Shown one piece after another: positions 1 through 12,626 of a stretch of DNA of 64,000 nt (position 1 is the first letter of the stretch; every line of letters begins with the position of its first letter). The notes below the pieces were generated by a model that worked only from the letters and a program-made list of their open reading frames with translations, did no database searches and was not told the DNA's origin. The DNA comes from Eledone cirrhosa (taxonomy: Eukaryota; Mollusca; Cephalopoda; Octopoda; Eledonidae). Made by a program: the position numbers and the translations under genes. Location of the stretch: positions 5,971,794 through 6,035,793 of the forward strand of contig OZ024759.1 in the NCBI GenBank assembly GCA_964016885.1, written 5' to 3'.

Positions 1-2178
1 TTTAAGTTCATGGTACTAGCTGTCAGAAGTAACCCCAATGTTGGTGAGAATTCATTTAAGTTCATGGTATTAGCTGTCAGAGGTCACTCCAATGTTGGTG
101 AGAATTCATTTAAGTTCATGGTATTAGCTGTCAGAAGTAACTCCACTGTTAGTGAGAATTCATTTAAGTTTATGGTATTAGCTGTCAGAAGGAACTCCAA
201 TGTTGGTGAGAATTCATTTAAGTCATGGTACTAGCTGTCAGAAGTAACTCCACTGTTGGTGAGAATTCATTTAAGTTCATGGTATTAGCTGTCAGAAGGA
301 ACGCCACTGTTGGTGAGAATTCATTTAAGTCATGGTATTAGCTGTCAGAAGTAACTCCATTGTTGGTGAGAATTCATTTAAGTCATGGTACTAGCTGTCA
401 GAAGTAACTCCACTGTTGGTGAGAATTCATTTAAGTTCATGGTATTAGCTGTCAGAAGTAACTCCATTGTTGGTGAGAATTCATTTAAGTCATGGTACTA
501 GCTGTCAGAAGTAACTCCACTGTTGGTGAGAATTCATTTAAGTTCATTGTACTAGCTGTCAGAAGGAACTCCACTGTTGGTGAGAATTCATTTAAGTTCA
601 TGGTATTAGCTGTCAGAAGTAACTCCAATGTTGGTGGGAATTCATTTAAGTCATGGTACTAGCTGTCAGAAGTAACTCCACTGTTGGTGAGAATACATTT
701 AAGTTCATGGTATTAGCTGTCAGAAGGAACTCCACTGTTGGTGAGAATTCATTTAAGTTCATGGTATTAGCTGTCAGAAGTAACTCCACTGTTGGTGAGA
801 ATTCATTTAAGTTCATGGTACTAGCTGTCAGAAGTAACTCCAATGTTGGTGAGAATTCATTTAAGTTCATGGTATTAGCTGTCAGAAGTAACTCCACTGT
901 TGGTGAGAATTCATTTAAGTTCATGGTATTAGCTGTCAGAAGTAACTCCACTGTTGGTGAGAATTCATTTAAGTTCATGGTACTACCTGTCAGAAGTAAC
1001 TCCACTGTTGGTGAGAATTCATTTAAGTTCATGGTACTAGCTGTCAGAAGTAACTCCACTGTTGGTGAGAATTCATTTAAGTTCATGGTACTAGCTGTCA
1101 GAAGTAACTCCACTGTTGGTGAGAATTCATTTAAGTTCATGGTACTAGCTGTCAGAAGTAACTCCACTGTTGGTGAGAATACATTTAAGTTCATGGTACT
1201 AGCTGTCAGAAGTAACTCCACTGTTGGTGAGAATTCATTTAAGTTCATGGTACTAGCTGTCAGAAGTTACTCCACTGTTGGTGAGAATTCATTTGAGTTC
1301 ATGGTACTAGCTGTCAGAAGTAACTCCACTGTTGGTGAGAATTCATTTAAGTTCATGGTACTAGCTGTTAGAAGTAACTCCACTGTTGGTGAGAATTCAT
1401 TTAAGTTCATGGTACTAGCTGTCAGAAGTAACTCCAATGTTGGTGAGAATTCATTTAAGTTCATGGTGTTAGCTGTCAGAAGTAACTCCACTGTTGGTGA
1501 GAATTCATTTAAGTTCATGGTACTAGCTGTCAGAAGTAACTCCACTGTTGGTGAGAATTCATTTAAGTTCATGGTACTAGCTGTCAGAAGTAACCCCAAT
1601 GTTGGTGAGAATTCATTTAAGTTCATGGTATTAGCTGTCAGAAGTCACTCCAATGTTGGTGAGAATTCATTTAAGTTCATGGTATTAGCTGTCAGAAGTC
1701 ACTCCACTGTTGGTGAGAATTCATTTAAGTTCATGGTACTAGCTGTCAGAAGTAACCCCAATGTTGGTGAGAATTCATTTAAGTTCATGGTATTAGCTGT
1801 CAGAGGTCACTCCAATGTTGGTGAGAATTCATTTAAGTTCATGGTATTAGCTGTCAGAAGTAACTCCACTGTTAGTGAGAATTCATTTAAGTTTATGGTA
1901 TTAGCTGTCAGAAGGAACTCCAATGTTGGTGAGAATTCATTTAAGTCATGGTACTAGCTGTCAGAAGTAACTCCACTGTTGGTGAGAATTCATTTAAGTT
2001 CATGGTATTAGCTGTCAGAAGGAACGCCACTGTTGGTGAGAATTCATTTATGTCATGGTATTAGCTGTCAGAAGTAACTCCATTGTTGGTGAGAATTCAT
2101 TTAAGTCATGGTACTAGCTGTCAGAAGTAACTCCACTGTTGGTGAGAATTCATTTAAGTTCATGGTATTAGCTGTCAG
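1..2178 (+). repeat. Pair of related segments at a 1,723-bp offset
   Basis: Bases 1 to about 455 match about 1724-2178 in monomer order and in rare variants. Both contain the AGAGGTCAC monomer, the ACTGTTAGTGAG monomer followed by AAGTTTATGG, a GAACGCC monomer, and a 53-mer with CCATTG. One visible difference is AAG versus ATG before TCATGG near 2,050. The match ends where the left copy has AAGTAACTCCATTG and the right copy has AAGGAACTCCACTG. The spacing is 32 monomers minus five bases, accounted for by 53-mers. This is a HOR-scale duplication within the satellite; the left copy may extend outside the window. Confidence 0.8.
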
Positions 2179-3880
2179 AAGGAACTCCACTGTTGGTGAG
2201 AATTCATTTAAGTTCATGGTATTAGCTGTCAGAAGTAACTCCACTGTTGGTGAGAATTCATTTAAGTTCATGGTACTAGCTGTCAGAAGGAACTCCACTG
2301 TTGGTGAGAATTCATTTAAGTTCATGGTATTAGCTGTCAGAAGTAACTCCAATGTTGGTGAGAATTCATTTAAGTCATGGTACTAGCTGTCAGAAGTAAC
2401 TCCACTGTTGGTGAGAATTCATTTAAGTTCATGGTATTAGCTGTCAGAAGGAACTCCACTGTTGGTGAGAATTCATTTAAGTTCATGGTATTAGCTGTCA
2501 GAAGTAACTCCAATGTTGGTGAGAATTCATTTAAGTCATGGTACTAGCTGTCAGAAGTAACTCCACTGTTGGTGAGAATTCATTTAAGTTCATGGTATTA
2601 GCTGTCAGAAGGAACTCCAATGTTGGTGAGAATTCATTTAAGTCATGGTACTAGCTGTCAGAAGTAACTCCACTGTTGGTGAGAATTCATTTAAGTTCAT
2701 GGTATTAGCTGTCAGAAGGAACGCCACTGTTGGTGAGAATTCATTTAAGTCATGGTATTAGCTGTCAGAAGTAACTCCATTGTTGGTGAGAATTCATTTA
2801 AGTCATGGTACTAGCTGTCAGAAGTAACTCCACTGTTGGTGAGAATTCATTTAAGTTCATGGTATTAGCTGTCAGAAGGAACTCCACTGTTGGTGAGAAT
2901 TCATTTAAGTTCATGGTATTAGCTGTCAGAAGTAACTCCACTGTTGGTTAGAATTCATTTAAGTTCATGGTACTAGCTGTCAGAAGGAACTCCACTGTTG
3001 GTGAGAATTCATTTAAGTTCATGGTATTAGCTGTCAGAAGTAACTCCAATGTTGGTGAGAATTCATTTAAGTCATGGTACTAGCTGTCAGAAGTAACTCC
3101 ACTGTTGGTGAGAATTCATTTAAGTTCATGGTATTAGCTGTCAGAAGTAACTCCACTGTTGGTGAGAATTCATTTAAGTTCATGGTATTAGCTGTCAGAA
3201 GTAACTCCACTGTTGGTGAGAATTCATTTAAGTTCATGATACTAGCTGTCAGAAGTAACTCCACTGTTGGTGAGAATTCATTTAAGTTCATGGTACTAGC
3301 TGTCAGAAGTAACCCCAATGTTGGTGAGAATTCATTTAAGTTCATGGTATTAGCTGTCAGAAGTCACTCCACTGTTGGTGAGAATTCATTTAAGTTCATG
3401 GTATTAGCTGTCAGAAGTAACTCCACTGTTGGTGAGAATTCATTTAAGTTCATGGTATTAGCTGTCAGAAGTAACTCCACTGTTGGTGAGAATTCATTTA
3501 AGTTCATGGTACTAGCTGTCAGAAGTAACCCCAATGTTGGTGAGAATTCATTTAAGTTCATGGTATTAGCTGTCAGAAGTCACTCCAATGTTGGTGAGAA
3601 TTCATTTAAGTTCATGGTATTAGCTGTCAGAAGTCACTCCACTGTTGGTGAGAATTCATTTAAGTTCATGGTACTAGCTGTCAGAAGTAACCCCAATGTT
3701 GGTGAGAATTCATTTAAGTTCATGGTATTAGCTGTCAGAGGTCACTCCAATGTTGGTGAGAATTCATTTAAGTTCATGGTATTAGCTGTCAGAAGTAACT
3801 CCACTGTTGGTGAGAATTCATTTAAGTTCATGGTATTAGCTGTCAGAAGGAACTCCAATGTTGGTGAGAATTCATTTAAG
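1..3880 (+). repeat. Satellite block A, left edge
   Basis: This block mixes a long regular run of 54-mers (653-1957, 24 copies without a length change) with stretches dense in 53-mers (about 222-650 and 1,940-3,080). The 53-mers lack one T, reading AAGTCATGG instead of AAGTTCATGG. The block holds the cassette of position-28 C plus position-32 A monomers (AACCCCAATG) alternating with position-25 C monomers (AGTCACTCC), at about 1.57-1.86 and 3.3-3.8 kb. A single TACTACCTGTC monomer near 980 matches variants otherwise found only at 30-41 kb in block D. The right boundary is set at the first CATAAG marker of block B and is approximate. Confidence 0.8.
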
Positions 3881-4140
3881 TCATGGTACTAGCTGTCATA
3901 AGTAACTCCACTGTTGGTGAGAATTCATTTAAGTTCATGGTATTAGCTGTCAGAAGGAACGCCACTGTTGGTGAGAATTCATTTAAGTCATGGTATTAGC
4001 TGTCAGAAGTAACTCCATTGTTGGTGAGAATTCATTTAAGTCATGGTACTAGCTGTCAGAAGTAACTCCACTGTTGGTGAGAATTCATTTAAGTATTAGC
4101 TGTCAGAAGGAACTCCACTGTTGGTGAGAATTCATTTAAG
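3881..4140 (+). repeat. Block B anchor, copy 1 (53+54+53+53+47 bp)
   Basis: Five monomers of unusual lengths occur in fixed order. They are a 53-mer with CATAAG (3881-3933), a 54-mer with GAACGCC (3934-3987), a 53-mer with CCATTG (3988-4040), a plain 53-mer (4041-4093), and a 47-mer that starts directly at TATTAG (4094-4140). The 47-mer lacks the seven bases TTCATGG. The next monomer resumes with TTCATGG at 4141. Confidence 0.95.
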
Positions 4141-5057
4141 TTCATGGTATTAGCTGTCAGAAGTAACTCCACTGTTGGTGAGAATTCATTTAAGTTCATG
4201 GTACTAGCTGTCAGAAGTAACTCCACTGTTGGTGAGAATTCATTTAAGTTCATGGTACTAGCTGTCAGAAGGAACTCCACTGTTGGTGATAATTCATTTA
4301 AGTTCATGGTATTAGCTGTCAGAAGTAACTCCAATGTTGGTGAGAATTCATTTAAGTCATGGTACTAGCTGTCAGAAGTAACTCCACTGTTGGTGAGAAT
4401 TCATTTATGTTCATGGTATTAGCTGTCAGAAGGAACTCCACTGTTGGTGAGAATTCATTTAAGTTCATGGTATTAGCTGTCAGAAGTAACTCCACTGTTG
4501 GTGAGAATTCATTTAAGTTGATGGTACTAGCTGTCAGAAGTAACTCCAATGTTGGTAAGAATTCATTTAAGTTCATGGTATTAGCTGTCAGAAGTAACTC
4601 CACTGTTGGTGAGAATTCATTTAAGTTCATGGTATTAGCTGTCAGAAGTAACTCCACTGTTGGTGAAAATTCATTTAAGTTCATGGTACTAGCTGTCAGT
4701 AGTAACTCCACTGTTGGTGAGAATTCATTTAAGTTCATGGTACTAGCTGTCAGAAGTAACTCCACTGTTGGTGAGAATTCATTTAAGTTCATGGTACTAG
4801 CTGTCAGAAGTAACTCCACTGTTGGTGAGAATTCATTTAAGTTCATGGTACTAGCTGTCAGAAGTAACTCCAATGTTGGTGAGAATTCATTTAAGTTCAT
4901 GGTATTAGCTGTCAGAAGTAACTCCACTGTTGGTGAGAATTCATTTAAGTTCATGGTACTAGCTGTCAGAAGTAACTCCACTGTTGGTGAGAATTCATTT
5001 AAGTTCATGGTATTAGCTGTCAGAAGGAACTCCAATGTTGGTGAGAATTCATTTAAG

Positions 5058-5317
5058 TCATGGTACTAGCTGTCATAAGTAACTCCACTGTTGGTGAGAA
5101 TTCATTTAAGTTCATGGTATTAGCTGTCAGAAGGAACGCCACTGTTGGTGAGAATTCATTTAAGTCATGGTATTAGCTGTCAGAAGTAACTCCATTGTTG
5201 GTGAGAATTCATTTAAGTCATGGTACTAGCTGTCAGAAGTAACTCCACTGTTGGTGAGAATTCATTTAAGTATTAGCTGTCAGAAGGAACTCCACTGTTG
5301 GTGAGAATTCATTTAAG
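5058..5317 (+). repeat. Block B anchor, copy 2
   Basis: Same five-monomer order as the copy at 3881-4140, ending in a 47-mer at 5271-5317 that lacks TTCATGG. It lies 1,177 bp after copy 1. The following monomers match those after copy 1, except that the GATAATTC variant seen near 4,289 is the normal GAGAATTC here. Confidence 0.95.
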
Positions 5318-7204
5318 TTCATGGTATTAGCTGTCAGAAGTAACTCCACTGTTGGTGAGAATTCATTTAAGTTCATGGTACTAGCTGTCAGAAGTAACTC
5401 CACTGTTGGTGAGAATTCATTTAAGTTCATGGTACTAGCTGTCAGAAGGAACTCCACTGTTGGTGAGAATTCATTTAAGTTCATGGTATTAGCTGTCAGA
5501 AGTAACTCCAATGTTGGTGAGAATTCATTTAAGTCATGGTACTAGCTGTCAGAAGTAACTCCACTGTTGGTGAGAATTCATTTAAGTTCACGGTATTAGC
5601 TGTCAGAAGGAACTCCACTGTTGGTGAGAATTCATTTAAGTTCATGGTATTAGCTGTCAGAAGTAACTCCACTGTTGGTGAGAATTCATTTAAGTTCATG
5701 GTACTAGCTGTCAGAAGTAACTCCAATGTTGGTGAGAATTCATTTAAGCTCATGGTATTAGCTGTCAGAAGTAACTCCACTGTTGGTGAGAATTCATTTA
5801 AGTTCATGGTACTAGCTGTCAGAAGTAACTCCACTGTTGGTGAGAATTCATTTAAGTTCATGGTACTAGCTGTCAGAAGTAACTCCACTGTTGGTGAGAA
5901 TTCATTTAAGTTCATGGTATTAGCTGTCAGAAGTAACTCCACTGTTGGTGAGAATTCATTTAAGTCATGGTATTAGCTGTCAGAAGTAACTCCATTGTTG
6001 GTGAGAATTCATTTAAGTCATGGTACTAGCTGTCAGAAGTAACTCCACTGTTGGTGAGACTTCATTTAAGTTCATGGTACTAGCTGTCAGAAGTAACTCC
6101 ACTGTTGGTGAGAATTCATTTAAGTTCATGGTACTAGCTGTCAGAAGTAACTCCACTGTTGGTGAGAATTCATTTAAGTTCATGGTACTAGCTGTCAGAA
6201 GTAACTCCACTGTTGGTGAGAATTCATTTAAGTTCATGGTACTAGCTGTCAGAAGTAACTCCAATGTTGGTGAGAATTCATTTAAGTTCATGGTATTAGC
6301 TGTCAGAAGTAACTCCACTGTTGGTGAGAATTCATTTAAGTTCATGGTACTAGCTGTCAGAAGTAACTCCACTGTTGGTGAGAATTCATTTAAGTTCATG
6401 GTATTAGCTGTCAGAAGTAACTCCACTGTTGGTGAGAATTCATTTAAGTTCATGGTATTAGCTGTCAGAAGGAACTCCACTGTTGGTGAGAATTCATTTA
6501 AGTTCATGGTATTAGCTGTCAGAAGTAACTCCACTGTTGGTGAGAATTCATTTAAGTTCATGGTACTAGCTGTCAGAAGTAACTCCACTGTTGGTGAGAA
6601 TTCATTTAAGTTCATGGTACTAGCTGTCAGAAGTAACCCCAATGTTGGTGAGAATTCATTTGAGTTCATGGTATTAGCTGTCAGAAGTCACTCCACTGTT
6701 GGTGAGAATTCATTTAAGTTCATGGTATTAGCTGTCAGAAGTAACTCCACTGTTGGTGAGAATTCATTTAAGTTCATGGTATTAGCTGTCAGAAGTAACT
6801 CCACTGTTGGTGAGAATTCATTTAAGTTCATGGTACTAGCTGTCAGAAGTAACCCCAATGTTGGTGAGAATTCATTTAAGTTCATGGTATTAGCTGTCAG
6901 AAGTCACTCCAATGTTGGTGAGAATTCATTTAAGTTCATGGTATTAGCTGTCAGAAGTCACTCCACTGTTGGTGAGAATTCATTTAGGTTCATGGTACTA
7001 GCTGTCAGAAGTAACCCCAATGTTGGTGAGAATTCATTTAAGTTCATGGTATTAGCTGTCAGAGGTCACTCCGATGTTGGTGAGAATTCATTTAAGTTCA
7101 TGGTATTAGCTGTCAGAAGTAACTCAACTGTTGGTGAGAATTCATTTAAGTTCATGGTATTAGCTGTCAGAAGGAACTCCAATGTTGGTGAGAATTCATT
7201 TAAG

Positions 7205-7464
7205 TCATGGTACTAGCTGTCATAAGTAACTCCACTGTTGGTGAGAATTCATTTAAGTTCATGGTATTAGCTGTCAGAAGGAACGCCACTGTTGGTGAGA
7301 ATTCATTTAAGTCATGGTATTAGCTGTCAGAAGTAACTCCATTGTTGGTGAGAATTCATTTAAGTCATGGTACTAGCTGTCAGAAGTAACTCCACTGTTG
7401 GTGAGAATTCATTTAAGTATTAGCTGTCAGAAGGAACTCCACTGTTGGTGAGAATTCATTTAAA
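7205..7464 (+). repeat. Block B anchor, copy 3
   Basis: Same five-monomer order, with the 47-mer at 7418-7464. The last base of the 47-mer is A rather than G (TTTAAATCATGG). It runs straight into the diverged island that begins at 7465, unlike the other copies, which return to regular 54-mers. Confidence 0.95.
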
Positions 7465-8216
7465 TCATGGTATTAGTTGTCAGAAGTAACTCCAATGTTG
7501 GTGAGAATTCATTTAAGTTCATGGTACTAGCTGTCAGAAGTAACTCCACTGTTGGTGAGAATTCATTTCAGTTCATGGTATTAGCTGTCAGAAGTAACTC
7601 CACTGTTGGTGAGAATTCATTTAAGTCATGGTATTAGCTGTGAGAAGTAACTCCAATGTTGGTGAGAATTCATTTAAGTCTTGGTACTAGCTGTCAGAAG
7701 TAACTCCAATGTTGGTGAGAATTCATTTAAGTTCATGGTATTAGCTGTCAGAAGGAACTCCACTGTTGGTGAGAATTCATTTAAGTTCATGGTATTAGCT
7801 GTCAGAAGTAAATCCATTGTTGGTGAGAATTCATTTAAGTTCATGGTACTAGCTGTCAGAAGTAACTCCACTGTTGGTGAGAATTCAGTTAAATTCATGG
7901 TACTAGCTGTCAGAAGTAACTCCACTGTTGGTGAGAATTCAGTTAAGTTCATGGTATTAGCTGTCAGAAGGAACTCCACTGTTGGTGAGAATTCATTTAA
8001 GTTCATGGTACTAGCTGTCAGAAGTAACTCCACTGTTGGTGAGAATTCATTTAAGTTCATGGTACTAGCTGTCAGTAGTAACTCCACTGTTGGTGAGAAT
8101 TTAGTTAAGTTCATGATATTAGTTGTCAGAAGTAACTCCACTGTTGGTGAGAATTCATTTAAATCATGGTATTAGTTGTCAGAAGTAACTCCAATGTTGG
8201 TGAGAATTCATTTAAG
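7465..8216 (+). repeat. Island of diverged monomers
   Basis: About 14 consecutive monomers here carry many more private changes than their neighbours. Examples are TATTAGTTGTC, CATTTCAGTTC, GCTGTGAGAAG, AAGTCTTGG, AAATCCATTG, GAATTCAGTTAAATTC, GAATTCAGTTAAG, GAATTTAGTTAAG (EcoRI site lost) and CATGATATTAG. The TATTAGTTGTC...CCAATG 53-mers at its edges are typical of blocks C and E, not of the rest of block B. It may be an older, less homogenised remnant or a segment related to C/E. The edges are approximate. Confidence 0.8.
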
Positions 8217-10314
8217 TCATGGTACTAGCTGTCAGAAGTAACTCCATTGTTGGTGAGAATTCATTTAAGTCATGGTACTAGCTGTCAGAAGTAACTCCAC
8301 TGTTGGTGAGAATTCATTTAAGTTCATGGTATTAGCTGTCAGAAGGAACTCCACTGTTGGTGAAAATTCATTTAAGTTCATGGTATTAGCTGTCAGAAGT
8401 AACTCCACTGTTGGTGAGAATTCATTTAAGTTCATGGTACTAGCTGTCAGAAGTAACTCCACTGTTGGTGAGAATTCATTTAAGTTCATGGTACTAGCTG
8501 TCAGAAGGAACTCCACTGTTGGTGAGAATTCATTTAAGTTCATGGTATTAGCTGTCAGAAGTAACTCCAATGTTGGTGAGAATTCATTTAAGTCATGGTA
8601 CTAGCTGTCAGAAGTAACTCCACTGTTGGTGAGAATTCATTTAAGTTCATGGTATTAGCTGTCAGAAGGAACTCCACTGTTGGTGAGAATTCATTTAAGT
8701 TCATGGTATTAGCTGTCAGAAGTAACTCCACTGTCGGTGAGAATTCATTTAAGTTCATGGTACTAGCTGTCAGAAGTAACTCCAATGTTGGTGAGAATTC
8801 ATTTAAGTTCATGGTATTAGCTGTCAGAAGTAACTCCACTGTTGGTGAGAATTCATTTAAGTTCATGGTATTAGCTGTCAGAAGTAACTCCACTGTTGGT
8901 GAGAATTCATTTAAGTTCATGGTACTAGCTGTCAGAAGTAACTCCACTGTTGGTGAGAATTCATTTAAGTTCATGGTATTAGCTGTCAGAAGTAACTCCA
9001 CTGTTGGTGAGAATTCATTTAAGTCATGGTATTAGCTATCAGAAGTAACTCCATTGTTGGTGAGAATTCATTTAAGTCATGGTACTAGCTGTCAGAAGTA
9101 ACCCCACTGTTGGTGAGAATTCATTTAAGTTCATGGTACTAGCTGTCAGAAGTAACTCCACTGTTGGTGAGAATTCATTTGAGTTCATGGTACTAGCTGT
9201 CAGAAGTAACTCCACTGTTGGTGAGAATTCATTTAAGTTCATGGTACTAGCTGTTAGAAGTAACTCCACTGTTGGTGAGAATTCATTTAAGTTCATGGTA
9301 CTAGCTGTCAGAAGTAACTCCAATGTTGGTGAGAATTCATTTAAGTTCATGGTGTTAGCTGTCAGAAGTAACTCCACTGTTGGTGAGAATTCATTTAAGT
9401 TCATGGTACTAGCTGTCAGAAGTAACTCCACTGTTGGTGAGAATTCATTTAAGTTCATGGTATTAGCTGTCAGAAGTAACTCCACTGTTGGTGAGAATTC
9501 ATTTAAGTTCATGGTACTAGCTGTCAGAAGTAACCCCAATGTTGGTGAGAATTCATTTAAGTTCATGGTATTAGCTGTCAGAAGTCACTCCAATGTTGGT
9601 GAGAATTCATTTAAGTTCATGGTATTAGCTGTCACAAGTCACTCCACTGTTGGTGAGAATTCATTTAAGTTCATGGTACTAGCTGTCAGAAGTAACCCCA
9701 ATGTTGGTGAGAATTCATTTAAGTTCATGGTATTAGCTGTCAGAAGGAACGCCACTGTTGGTGAGAATTCATTTAAGTCATGGTATTAGCTATCAGAAGT
9801 AACTCCACTGTTGGTGAGAATTCATTTAAGTTCATGGTATTAGCTGTCAGAAGGAACTCCACTGTTGGTGAGAATTCATTTAAGTTCATGGTATTAGCTG
9901 TCAGAAGTAACTCCACTGTTGGTGAGAATTCATTTAAGTTCATGGTACTAGCTGTCAGAAGGAACTCCACTGTTGGTGAGAATTCATTTAAGTTCATGGT
10001 ATTAGCTGTCAGAAGTAACTCCAATGTTGGTGAGAATTCATTTAAGTCATGGTACTAGCTGTCAGAAGTAACTCCACTGTTGGTGAGAATTCATTTAAGT
10101 TCATGGTATTAGCTGTCAGAAGGAACTCCACTGTTGGTGAGAATTCATTTAAGTTCATGGTATTAGCTGTCAGAAGTAACTCCAATGTTGGTGAGAATTC
10201 ATTTAAGTCATGGTACTAGCTGTCAGAAGTAACTCCACTGTTGGTGAGAATTCATTTAAGTTCATGGTATTAGCTGTCAGAAGGAACGCCACTGTTGGTG
10301 AGAATTCATTTAAG

Positions 10315-10366
10315 CCATGGTATTAGCTGTCAGAAGTAACTCCATTGTTGGTGAGAATTCATTTAG
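10315..10366 (+). repeat. 52-bp monomer, copy 1
   Basis: This monomer starts CCATGG and ends ATTTAG immediately before TCATGG, so it is one base shorter than the common 53-mer. It carries CCATTG at position 32. The only other 52-mer I found is its duplicate 2,260 bp downstream. Confidence 0.9.
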
Positions 10367-11444
10367 TCATGGTACTAGCTGTCAGAAGTAACTCCACTGT
10401 TGGTGAGAATTCATTTAAGTTCATGGTATTAGCTGTCAGAAGGAACTCCACTGTTGGTGAGAATTCATTTAAGTTCATGGTATTAGCTGTCAGAAGTAAC
10501 TCCACTGTTGGTGAGAATTCATTTAAGTTCATGGTACTAGCTGTCAGAAGGAACTCCACTGTTGGTGAGAATTCATTTAGGTTCATGGTATTAGCTGTCA
10601 GAAGTAACTCCAATGTTGGTGAGAATTCATTTAAGTCATGGTACTAGCTGTCAGAAGTAACTCCACTGTTGGTGAGAATTCATTTAAGTTCATGGTATTA
10701 GCTGTCAGAAGGAACTCCACTGTTGGTGAGAATTCATTTAAGTTCATGGTATTAGCTGTCAGAAGTAACTCCACTGTTGGTGAGAATTCATTTAAGTTCA
10801 TGGTACTAGCTGTCAGAAGTAACTCCACTGTTGGTGAGAATTCATTTAAGTTCATGGTACTAGCTGTCAGAAGTAACCCCAATGTTGGTGAGAATTCATT
10901 TAAGTTCATGGTATTAGCTGTCAGAAGTCACTCCACTGTTGGTGAGAATTCATTTAAGTTCATGGTATTAGCTGTCAGAAGTAACTCCACTGTTGGTGAG
11001 AATTCATTTAAGTTCATGGTATTAGCTGTCAGAAGTAACTCCACTGTTGGTGAGAATTCATTTAAGTTCATGGTACTAGCTGTCAGAAGTAACCCCAATG
11101 TTGGTGAGAATTCATTTAAGTTCATGGTATTAGCTGTCAGAAGTCACTCCAATGTTGGTGAGAATTCATTTAAGTTCATGGTATTAGCTGTCAAAAGTCA
11201 CTCCACTGTTGGTGAGAATTCATTTAAGTTCATGGTACTAGCTGTCAGAAGTAACCCCAATGTTGGTGAGAATTCATTTAAGTTCATGGTATTAGCTGTC
11301 AGAGGTCACTCCAATGTTGGTGAGAATTCATTTAAGTTCATGGTATTAGCTGTCAGAAGTAACTCCACTGTTGGTGAGAATTCATTTAAGTTCATGGTAT
11401 TAGCTGTCAGAAGGAACTCCAATGTTGGTGAGAATTCATTTAAG

Positions 11445-11551
11445 TCATGGTACTAGCTGTCATAAGTAACTCCACTGTTGGTGAGAATTCATTTAAGTTC
11501 ATGGTATTAGCTGTCAGAAGGAACGCCACTGTTGGTGAGAATTCATTTAAG
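11445..11551 (+). repeat. Truncated block B anchor
   Basis: Only the first two monomers of the anchor (53-mer with CATAAG, 54-mer with GAACGCC) are present. At 11,552 the sequence switches to TTCATGGTACTAG with position-32 A, which belongs to the start of the 2,260-bp duplicated unit. This is the visible join between the two copies of that duplication. Confidence 0.9.
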
Positions 11552-12574
11552 TTCATGGTACTAGCTGTCAGAAGTAACTCCAATGTTGGTGAGAATTCAT
11601 TTAAGTTCATGGTGTTAGCTGTCAGAAGTAACTCCACTGTTGGTGAGAATTCATTTAAGTTCATGGTACTAGCTGTCAGAAGTAACTCCACTGTTGGTGA
11701 GAATTCATTTAAGTTCATGGTATTAGCTGTCAGAAGTAACTCCACTGTTGGTGAGAATTCATTTAAGTTCATGGTACTAGCTGTCAGAAGTAACCCCAAT
11801 GTTGGTGAGAATTCATTTAAGTTCATGGTATTAGCTGTCAGAAGTCACTCCAATGTTGGTGAGAATTCATTTAAGTTCATGGTATTAGCTGTCACAAGTC
11901 ACTCCACTGTTGGTGAGAATTCATTTAAGTTCATGGTACTAGCTGTCAGAAGTAACCCCAATGTTGGTGAGAATTCATTTAAGTTCATGGTATTAGCTGT
12001 CAGAAGGAACGCCACTGTTGGTGAGAATTCATTTAAGTCATGGTATTAGCTATCAGAAGTAACTCCACTGTTGGTGAGAATTCATTTAAGTTCATGGTAT
12101 TAGCTGTCAGAAGGAACTCCACTGTTGGTGAGAATTCATTTAAGTTCATGGTATTAGCTGTCAGAAGTAACTCCACTGTTGGTGAGAATTCATTTAAGTT
12201 CATGGTACTAGCTGTCAGAAGGAACTCCACTGTTGGTGAGAATTCATTTAAGTTCATGGTATTAGCTGTCAGAAGTAACTCCAATGTTGGTGAGAATTCA
12301 TTTAAGTCATGGTACTAGCTGTCAGAAGTAACTCCACTGTTGGTGAGAATTCATTTAAGTTCATGGTATTAGCTGTCAGAAGGAACTCCACTGTTGGTGA
12401 GAATTCATTTAAGTTCATGGTATTAGCTGTCAGAAGTAACTCCAATGTTGGTGAGAATTCATTTAAGTCATGGTACTAGCTGTCAGAAGTAACTCCACTG
12501 TTGGTGAGAATTCATTTAAGTTCATGGTATTAGCTGTCAGAAGGAACGCCACTGTTGGTGAGAATTCATTTAAG

Positions 12575-12626
12575 CCATGGTATTAGCTGTCAGAAGTAAC
12601 TCCATTGTTGGTGAGAATTCATTTAG
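12575..12626 (+). repeat. 52-bp monomer, copy 2
   Basis: Identical in form to the 52-mer at 10315-10366 and at the same place in the second copy of the 2,260-bp unit. It arose once and was then duplicated with the whole unit. Confidence 0.9.

Noticed and set aside
646..1248. Minus-strand open frames (MNLNEFSPTVELLLTAST repeats) as genes
   Set aside because: Same arithmetic origin on the complementary strand; no start context, terminus or unique sequence distinguishes any of them.
653..1957. Long plus-strand open frames as repeat-protein genes
   Set aside because: They are whole numbers of 54-mers in the one stop-free frame, start and stop only at length-variant monomers, have no unique domains, and vary at residue-changing sites. 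The opposite strand is open too.
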